Source of the DNA: Chrysoperla carnea
Taxonomy: Eukaryota > Arthropoda > Insecta > Neuroptera > Chrysopidae
Length of the DNA stretch: 64,000 bases
NCBI RefSeq assembly: GCF_905475395.1
Contig: NC_058342.1
Location: forward strand, 1,112,001-1,176,000
Direction: 5' to 3'
Both the position numbers and the translations under genes were made by a program. Every line of letters starts with the position of its first letter. The first letter of the stretch is position 1. The notes beneath the pieces were generated by a model that was not told where the DNA came from, made no database searches, and saw nothing but the letters and a program-made list of their open reading frames with translations. Below, in pieces: positions 56,178 to 64,000 of this stretch.

Positions 56178-56184
56178 TTTTATA
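56178..56184 (-). promoter_or_regulatory. TATA box upstream of the Polinton polymerase
   Basis: TATAAAA on the minus strand in the context ATGCTATAAAAAGTGATG, conserved at 63,665-63,671 in the second family member. A TCAGTT initiator-like word follows some 65 bp downstream. Confidence 0.55.
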
Positions 56185-56282
56185 GCATTATCCCCCCCAC
56201 TAAAAAAGTTGTAATTTGATATTTTTATAATCGTAATTCAAACTAATTATTTTTTCTTGGAATTCAGACTTGTCCATACTTG

Positions 56283-57195
56283 CAAATTATTATCTAACAC
56301 GTGTAAAATTATTTTAAGATCAAACAAGTTTAAACATGTAAAATATGATGATATCATATTTTTCAAGGTCAAATCTATTTCAACATATTCTTGAGAATAG
56401 CTGACTAATGTACACATGTAAAATTATTTTAAGATCAAAGTCCATTCAAACAAGTTTGAACATGTATTTTTATTATGTAAATTTCAAGTGTCATATTACA
56501 TCGCTGATTCAATAAAAAAAAATATTAACATCCGGTCACGTGTTTTGACACATGTAAAATTATTTTAAGTCGATTCAAACAAGTTTGAACTTGTAACAAG
56601 ATGATGATATCATATTTTTCAAGGTCAAATCTATTTCAACATATTCTTGAAAATTGCTGACACGTGTAAAATTATTTTAAGATCAAAGTCCATTCAAACA
56701 AGTTTGAACATGTATTTTTATTATGTAAATTTAAAGTGTCATATTACATTGCTAATTCAATAAAAAAATATTAACATCCGGTCACGTGTAAAATTATTTC
56801 AAACAAGTTTGAACTTGTAACAGGATGATGATATCATATTTTTCAAGGTTAAATCTATTTCAACATATTCTTGAGAATTGCTGACTAATGTCAACGTCCC
56901 GCCCCCCGTTCACTCCATTCACTCTCCGCCGACTACAGCGCCACTATTGGTCAAAGCCAATGACGTCACCTGGTAATTCCCCGTTTAAGCTTAGGCAGCC
57001 ATTCCTCCCCACCAATTCAACCACACCTCCCGACGCCATCTTGATTTTTACAGCGCTACTATTGGTCAAAGCCAATGACGTCATCTATCCCCTCCAACTT
57101 CGCATTCAACCGAGGTTTCCAACATTCACCTAGGTTTGCCCTTTTTGGAAAAGTGTACCATTCTTTTGTGCCAGGAGCGCCATGACTATACTGCT
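56283..57195. repeat. Right terminal inverted repeat
   Basis: Complement of 49,465-50,445. The inner part contains repeats of CAAGGTCAAATCTATTTC/ATTCTTGAGAATTGCTGA (three copies between about 56,360 and 56,885), each with TTCAAACAAGTTTGAA nearby. Confidence 0.88.
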
Positions 57196-57201
57196 CTCGC
57201 C

Positions 57202-57741
57202 AAACTGTGCAATCGATCTGGAATTAGGATTAACATCTATTGAAGCATTTGTCCTTCAGCACTGTATGAGCTACTATTTTAGAGTTCGTTTATCGGAGAA
57301 GGCAATACAAAAAATCTGTCTGCAAATGGGCTGGGAGGGTTTGAATAAAAATAAAATTAACGAGTGGGGAATCAATTGGTAAGAACTATTATCGGGAAGT
57401 TACAATAAAGTGAAACAAATTTTGATGGTAAAACCAAAAGACTACTTCCTCACCAAGGCTTTAAATGAAGCCAAAGTACAGATTTGGATGGGAAAACAAG
57501 AGGGAAAATGGGAATGGTGAAAAAATATGTTGTTTGTGTAGATGGGAAATTGAGAATGTGAGGCACCTTCTACAAGACTTTCAAGGGACAGAAGGGCATG
57601 AAAGGAATGAAGTTCTAAGGCGAGGCTATGAAAATGCCATAGACATTCTGGGAATAGGTAAAAAAGAAGATATAGAGATAATATGTAACTGTTGGGGCTA
57701 TGATCGCTGGTTCACGAAAACTAAAATATTTCCCAACAATT
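57202..57741 (+). pseudogene. LINE reverse transcriptase ORF, right half
   Basis: It continues the protein interrupted at 49,464: CAIDLELGLTSIEAF follows directly from SSPN across the TSD. Stops at 57,380 and later break the frame. The final part (57,465-57,741) has a C-terminal CCHC-like finger, CCLCRWEIENVRHLL, typical of several LINE clades. Confidence 0.78.
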
Positions 57742-57938
57742 AGCGAGTTTAACAAAGTTTGAGAATAATGGACCGCATGAAAAAAAAGGAGTTATGTACT
57801 CACCAGTTTTTATCCAGGTTGACACTAGTTAAAGAAAAAAAACTTGATAGTTAAAGGCTTGATAGGATAAACTTAGGAGAAAGGAATTTAGGAGAATTTA
57901 TCAAACCTTTACGGTGAATTTGTTCACGCTTTTGTTAA
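57742..57938. other. Unassigned stretch after LINE
   Basis: No gene or repeat recognised. Confidence 0.3.
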
Positions 57939-58564
57939 TGTTAGTTTATTGGCTTTTGATTGATGCACCTTTCTTTATAATGAGAATTGCACGGGTAAAT
58001 CTCCAACATGTGGGCCACTCGAGTAATATGGAATATGCGTTAAATCACCTCAATGGCGCGAAAAGTATATAAAATGTTTAGCTCACTGCACTAAATCACA
58101 TAGCTCACTTGTAATTATATCGATATGAATTCAAAATTAAACTTGATTATCAAGATAAATCGATTTAGAAATTAAACTTTAACACGTTGTTAAATAGAAA
58201 AATAAATGTTGAAGACCACGCGTTTCAACATTGAAAAAGTTGAAAAATTGAAACTTTTGAAAAAGAAAACAGAATCACTGACTCGACAACGTTTTAATTA
58301 TATTTAGATTGATTAATTAAATCAATCGAAAGAAAAAGATCCATTCAGATCGAGAAACGAATTAATAATAATAAAAAAAAGAAAGAGTTATGAACTCAAT
58401 TGGCCGGCCCGGTGGCCAGCCAATTTAAAAGTGAGTAAACAAGAACCACAGCACAACGACGACTGTGATTGGCGGATTCTTGGTATAGTCAGTTAGTACC
58501 AACTCAGTATTAAAATCACCAAAAAAAAAGGAAAGACACTAAACTTTGTGAAATGGCCCTAACA
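57939..58564 (-). repeat. Candidate 3' LTR of BEL copy C
   Basis: On the minus strand it begins TGTTAGGGCCATTTC, right after a polypurine-like AATTTTGGGGGGCGAC (58,569-58,584), and may end AAACTAACA at 57,939. TGTTAG...CTAACA termini support it; there is no second copy in the window to confirm. Confidence 0.45.
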
Positions 58565-58756
58565 TAAGTCGCCCCCCAAAATTCGATAGAATTTGAGCCT
58601 ACCTAAACAAAAAGGGAAAAATTCAGTTACATGGGACCGAACAAATTGAAAGTTTCAACAATGTACATGAAAGAAGAGAAAACAAAGGATATTTGAAATC
58701 TAACGGATAAAATATTTGAATTCCAAAAAAAATAAATAAATGGGGGAGCGAAGGAT

Positions 58757-61700
58757 AAAATGGGATTACTCGATCGACCCACGCAATGGAAGCAGTCTGG
58801 CGACCGCCCGAGTAACTACTTGCTGATCCGCAAGTTTTAAATCGGCAACACGAGGTATACCGTCTGCAGACATGTGAAGTCTGATTATACGACCAATAGG
58901 CCAAGAAAGTGGGGGAGTTTGATCCCCTTTTACTAATACGACATGCCCAACCTCAGGGGTGGCGGCAGGCAATTTCCATTTGTTTCTTTGAATTAAAGTA
59001 TTTAAATACTCTTTAGACCAACGCTTCCAAAAACTTTGAACCAACCGTCGCAGGTTCAGCCAACGGTCACGAACGGGCTGTTCACAAGGTGGGTACCGTT
59101 CGGGCAACGAGGTCAAGGGGGTGCCGGTAAGAAAGTGTCCAGGGGTTAAATAAGACGATGCCTCAGAAGGATCAGCAGGCAGATCGCACAGTGGGCGACT
59201 GTTCAACACCGCTTCAATGCGGGCGAATATCGTGAAATAATCTTCAACGGAATAGGAAGATTCCTTGAACATGCGTTTGAGGAGCGATTTGGCGGATTTG
59301 ACGCCAGCTTCCCATAAACCTCCGAACCAAGGTGCATATGCACAGTTGAAATGCCTTTGTACACTTTTAAGAGACAAATAATCGGAGATGTTCAATTTCA
59401 TTTAAAAGGCGTGAGGCGCCAAGAAAATTCCGACCTTGATCGGAATATATGTCGGATGGAAGACTCCGACGGGCTACAAATCGATCCAGTGCTGCTAGAA
59501 AGCATTGAGTAGTGAGTTCCGAAGTAAACTCAAGATGGACACATTTTGTGGAAAAGCACACAAAAATGCAGAGATAACCTTTTGTTAAACGAGGTTTACG
59601 TGGGTTGCCGGATTTAACAACGAATGGACCGGCGAAGTCGACTCCGGTATGAGAAAATGGTTTAGAGGGGGTGACTCGAGATTCGGGTAAAGCGGCCATT
59701 TGAGGCGCAAAGGGCACAGCACGAAATCTGTAGCATGTGGGACAGTTACGTATCACTTTCCGAACGAGACCACGAAGCACGGGAATCCAATAAATAGCTT
59801 GAACAGAAGCTTGGACTGCTCTGGGCCCAGAATGAAGAGAACACAAATGAGCATGAACGCATATTAATTGGGAGATGTGTGCCACTTTGGGCAACAAAAT
59901 GGGGTGCTTGGAAGCTGAAGAGAGTGGGGAGTGGTTGAGGCGATCACCCACTCTAATTATGGAAGAGGAATCTAAAAACGGACTTAGCGAGCTGAGACTG
60001 CCTTTAAGAGCTTTATGAGCGGATAACAAACGAATTTCGGAGGAATAATAATATTTTTGAGTGAGATGAATGACTTTGATTTTCGCAAAATCTAATTCAG
60101 TGTCGGACAACGGACCAGAAATGGGTTCTAGATGCTGTAGGCGTGCTTTACACTGTTTGATGAAACGAAGCATCCATGCGACTACTCGGATCAAACGCGT
60201 CCATGACGAAAAGCGAGAAAATAATTCTAACATTTGATCCGGAGTAATTAAATTGGCTGCGAGAGCCAAGGGTTTAATTTCGGGCAGCTCAGCAATATTG
60301 AAAATTGTATCCGTAAAAGGAGGGGGCCACTAACTGAGAGGCTCCGAAATTAGCGATGGTCCGTGAAACCACAAGTTATGTTGAGTTGATTTGCAAAACT
60401 GATCAGGGGTCAGTCCGCGAGATGCGATATCAGCAGGGTTGACAGAAGTATGAATATAAGACCAGCACATTTGTTGAGTAATTTGTTGAATGGCTACAAC
60501 ACGATTGGCAACGTAAACTTTGAGTAAATGTGGAGGAGTGTTGAGCTAATATAAAACGATGTGAGCATCGATGAATAAACGTGGGGGAATTTTGAACAAA
60601 TTCGGCATAGTTTGACGGACAGACGAGACGAGTTTGCTAAGCAGAGGTGCTCCGCAGAGTTCCAGGTGCGGTATGCTCAGGGTTTTTAATGGAGCCACCT
60701 TAGTTTTAGCAGAAAATAAATTTGATGTTATTGAGTATCCATTATCACAACAGAGATAAAGCACAGCTGCGTATCCAAGCTGACTCGCGTCAGAGAAACC
60801 GGCCAACCATACCGACCTACTTTCTGAAGGAGCAATGAAACGGGGAATGCGAATTTGAGCTACGAGATACATGTTTTGTTAATGGAGGTCCCAAATTTGA
60901 CGAATATGTGGAGGTACAGGGTCGTCCCACCCTGAGTGATCTAACCATAACTTTTGCAGAATACACTTCAAGCTAAAAGTAATAGGTGCTAAAAAACCCA
61001 AAGGATCATACACTCCTGCCACATGTGAAAGCAAAGTGCGTTTTGTCAAAACGTTTTCGAATGATTTAAATTGAAATAGAAAATTATCTGTGTTTGGGTC
61101 CCACAGCAGCCCAAGTATTTTAAACACAGTCTCCGTTTCGAACATAAATGGCGTCTCGATGTGATCTACAGGGAGATCAGCTAATATGGAAGGATCGTTA
61201 CTAGTCCATTTTCGCAACTCAAAACCTCCCCTACTCATTAAAGTTTGTAATTGTATCAGTAAAGTTTTGGCTTGTTCAGGAGACGAAGCACCAGTAATGA
61301 TATCATCAACGTAAGTGTTGTGCAAAAGGGCTTGAGAAGCCAAAGGATAATGATTGCCTTCGTCGATAACTAATTGTTTTAGACACCTTTGTGCAAGAAA
61401 AGCGGAAGGAACTAAGCCGTATGTTACGGTATTTAGTTCAAATTCAACGACGTCGGATTCAGTGGATGGTCGGTAAAATATAAGCTGATAAGTACGATCT
61501 TCTGGACGTACCAAAATTTGTCGATACATTTGACGTATATCAGAACACAAGGCTATTGCGTTAAAACGGAATGAGTAAAGGATATCCGAGATATCGTTTT
61601 GTAATTTAGGACCGGCCAACAATAATTAATTTAAAGAAATTTTGTTATAACCTGGGTCCGATGCGTTAAAAACAACACGTAATTTGGTGGATGTACTAGT

Positions 61701-62636
61701 GTCCTTAGTGACACAATGATGGGGAATTATGTAACCTGATGAGTTAGTTGCCTTTGACATGTGATATAATGAAATGCATTCATCCATGAATTCGGTATAC
61801 GCCTTGTATTTTTCTGGAAATTTAGACAATCTTTTTTCCAAATTAATAAAGGAAGCGAGTGAACGCTCCTTGTTGAAAAGAGCAGGGAGGCTGCCCGGAC
61901 GAAACGGAAGAGCGACAATGTATCGACCCGTTGAGTCACGCGAATGCGTGTCTTTAAAATGGCGTTCCGCCAAAATATCTAAAGGATTTGAGGGGATGGA
62001 AACCGAAACTTCTTCAGTTTCCCAAAAATTTTGTAAGTGGTCACTTATTTGAGCAGTGCTCAGAAGTGAAATGGGTTGAGTAGGGGGGTTGCCTTCAACA
62101 GGACCGATAATTAACCATCCAAAAATGCTGTTTATGGCGGAAGGGAATCCCTGAATATTTTGAGAATCCGTAAAGGATAATATAGAGGGGAACAAATCTG
62201 CCCCTATTGAAAAATCCACGGGAGATGATTTATAAAATTGGCTATCTGCCAATTTGAGTGACGTGAAGCGACTGATGACTTCTTGAGATAATTCAATTGA
62301 AGGTAAATTTAACGAAATAGTAGACATGACATATGCAGTTGTAGAGACTTTTATGTCAGAATATTTTGACTTTAAAATACACGAAACCGTACCATGACAA
62401 GAGGTTTCGGTGGCGCCAATACCAGAAATTTGAGTTGAAGTGGGTTTAATAGGTAAACCCAGAGCACGACAACATGATAATGAAATAATTGACACTTGGG
62501 AGCCAGGGTCCACAAGTGCCCGAACAGAAAGATAATTACCACTGGGGGTATTAATTAAAGTTTGAGCTGTGCCCAGTAAGACCAGTAGAAGAGTCAGCCC
62601 ACTCCTGGCACAGTTTGACCTCAAGTAACCCCGCTT
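58757..62636 (-). pseudogene. pol: BEL/Pao copy C pol, 5'-truncated
   Basis: From 62,624 the same frame reads protease (LVDPGSQVSIIS), linker (ILAERHFKDTHSRDS), RT (LCSDIRQMYRQIL; catalytic YVDDIITGA near 61,305), RNase H (FSDASQLGYAAVLYL), integrase zinc site (CVHAHLCSLHSGP ... CPTCYRF) and core (VDFAGPF, IYSDQGRNF). In-frame stops lie at about 61,623, 60,876, 60,543 and 60,331, and a frameshift near 59,390 precedes the final part (FGGLWEAGVKSAK and the C-terminal domain, 58,766-59,401). Gag and the 5' end are lost at the join with the Polinton fragment at about 62,637. It is the best-preserved copy of the A/C family. Confidence 0.87.
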
Positions 62637-63664
62637 TGATGGTACACTTTTCCAAAAAGGGCAAACCTAGGTGAATGTTGGAAACCTCGGTTGAATGCGA
62701 AGTTGGATGACGTCATTGACCAATAGTAAATCAAGATGGCGTCGGGGGATGTGGTGGGGGTGAGGAATGACATTAACGGGGGGGATGACGTCATTGGCTT
62801 TGACCAATAGTGGCGCTTGACGGAGAGTGAACGGGGGGCGGGACGTTGACATCATGTACGTTTTGGCCTAGTTGGATGGTACACTTTTCCAAAAAGGGCA
62901 AACCTAGGTGAATGTTGGAAACCTCGGCATTGACCAATAGTAAATCAAGATGGCGTCGGGAGGTGTGGTGGAGGAGAATAATGGCTGCCTAAGCATTGAT
63001 GACGTCATTGGCTTTGACCAATAGTGGCGGAGAGTGAACGGGGGGCGGGACGTTGACATTAGTCAGCAATTTTCAAGAATATGTTGAAATAGATTTGACC
63101 TTGAAAAATATTGTAATTTGACACTTTAAATATACAAGATAAAATTCAAGACACTTGACCGGATGTTAATATTTTTTTATTGAATCAGCAATATGACACT
63201 TGAAATTTACATAATAAAAATACATGTTCAAACTTGTTTGAATCGACTTTGATCTTAAAATAATTTTACACGTGTACATTAGTCAGCAATTGTCAAGAAT
63301 ATGTTGAAATAGATTTGACCTTGAAAAATATGATATCATCATCCTGTTACAAGTTCAAACTTGTTTGAATCGACTTAAAATAATTTTACATGTGTCAAGA
63401 CACGTGACCGGATGTGAATATTTTTTTATTGAATCAGCAAATATTTTTTTTTTTTTTTTTTAATGAAATAAGATGAATCAGCAGTGTAGTATGACACTTG
63501 AAATTTACATAATAAAAATACATGTTTAAACTTGTTTGATCTTAAAATAATTTTACACGTGTTAGATACTAATTTGCAAGTCTGAATTCCAAGAAAAAAT
63601 AATTAGTTTGAATTACGATTATTAAAATATCAAATTACAACTTTTTTAGTGGGGGGGATAATGC

Positions 63665-63671
63665 TATAAAA
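63665..63671 (+). promoter_or_regulatory. TATA box in Polinton terminal fragment
   Basis: TATAAAA in the same context as 56,178-56,184, conserved although the polymerase gene is absent. Confidence 0.5.
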
Positions 63672-63771
63672 AGTGATGTACGTAGCTGTTGAAGTATCTC
63701 TTTTGAAATTCACCTTTGCTTCAGTTAGTTTTTTCTGTATATATTTTTTAATATTTTTTACATTATTTTTA

Positions 63772-63774
<3 letters not shown>

Positions 63775-63820
<46 letters not shown>

Positions 63821-63822
63821 GA
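63775..63822 (+). repeat. TTA microsatellite
   Basis: About 16 TTA units at the inner end of the Polinton fragment, the counterpart of the AAT tract at 56,031. Confidence 0.9.
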
Positions 63823-63830
63823 TTTAAAAT

Positions 63831-64000
63831 TTGAAATTAACGAATTCATGCCTGCCAAGGAGGGAGAGAGGATACAGGATTTACACCCCAGAGCCTCCCA
63901 TCTCCTTGAGAGACATAAATCTTCACAAGGCAGCTACGTCTTTTGATGAAAGTTCACTGACTTGTGGCCGTGTAGTCTGTACGTCCGTCAGTCAACGCGA
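63831..64000. other. Unassigned right edge
   Basis: GC-richer than the rest, with no ORF or repeat I can identify in 170 bp. Confidence 0.3.

Larger units (their letters stand above)
49465..57195. mobile_element. Polinton (7.73 kb) with polymerase but no capsid genes
   Basis: It begins AGTAGTATAGTC and ends GACTATACTGCT, that is AG...CT termini with inverted repeats, and has the 6-bp TSD typical of Polintons. It contains a plus-strand small ORF and, on the minus strand, a family B DNA polymerase and an integrase tail. Complete Polintons are usually 15-20 kb with capsid, protease and ATPase genes; none is present here, so this is either a deletion derivative or a reduced lineage. Confidence 0.92.
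62638..63830. mobile_element. Terminal fragment of the Polinton family at 49.5-57.2 kb
   Basis: It is the reverse complement of about 56,030-57,165: the GGTACACTTTTCC unit (twice, at about 62,640 and 62,878), TGACGTCA sites, TTCAAACTTGTTTGAA palindromes, the TATA promoter and the trinucleotide tract. The outermost ~30 bp of the terminus are missing and no coding sequence follows, so it is a truncated end. Confidence 0.85.

Noticed and set aside
1-63830. The left capsid module and the right polymerase module as one split Polinton
   Set aside because: No shared terminal repeat or reading frame links them, and the right element has complete ends of its own.
1-64000. Host protein-coding gene
   Set aside because: Every ORF with recognisable motifs belongs to a mobile element; the remaining ORFs are short, low-complexity or antisense to element genes.
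1-64000. CRISPR array or prokaryotic operon
   Set aside because: No regularly spaced repeats with unique spacers, and the gene content is eukaryotic retroelements with introns.

Overview
The window is AT-rich eukaryotic DNA, most likely from an insect. It carries baculovirus-F-type envelope Gypsy elements, several BEL/Pao elements, a GIY-YIG Penelope element and Polinton/Maverick elements, all typical of arthropod genomes. I found no host gene, tRNA, rRNA or CRISPR array. Almost everything I can explain is mobile DNA, much of it nested, in layers that can be ordered from target-site duplications (TSDs).

Layout, left to right. 1-3.66 kb: remnant of a Polinton virion module (double-jelly-roll major capsid, a 48-aa ORF, penton, adenain-like protease and a PLA2/minor-capsid fusion on the minus strand; packaging ATPase and a Polinton-specific unknown on the plus strand), with most genes broken. 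3.73-10.14 kb: minus-strand errantivirus-like Gypsy (5' LTR, gag, pro, pol, truncated env). 10.37-18.54 kb: complete plus-strand Gypsy with 1.23-kb LTRs and an ATAT TSD, whose pol carries a 598-bp tandem duplication. 18.99-19.54 kb: solo LTR, again in ATAT. 19.97-24.6 kb: decayed BEL/Pao copy A. 24.67-47.64 kb: a second BEL context (copy B) whose leader and gag have been split by an 8.1-kb Penelope complex (14-bp TSD), a 375-bp TTAA-flanked MITE and a complete second-family BEL element (GATTT TSD). 48.2-57.7 kb: a LINE split by a 7.73-kb Polinton. 57.9-62.6 kb: minus-strand BEL copy C. 62.6-63.8 kb: a terminal fragment of the same Polinton family.

The most interesting object is the Polinton at 49,465-57,195. 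It begins AG and ends CT, has about 0.9-1.0-kb terminal inverted repeats and a 6-bp TSD (CTCGCC), and sits between two halves of a LINE reading frame. It carries a protein-primed-type family B DNA polymerase with three tiny spliceosomal introns, a small possible OB-fold protein behind a textbook TATA/Inr promoter, and only the tail of an integrase, fused to 22 heptad repeats. It has no capsid gene. The capsid module of a Polinton lies at the other end of the window, but nothing in the sequence shows the two were ever one element.

Coding capacity: the Penelope RT-GIY-YIG ORF, the second Gypsy gag and most of the polymerase look nearly intact; the rest is pseudogenic. Family assignments come from motifs I recognise, not from searches.
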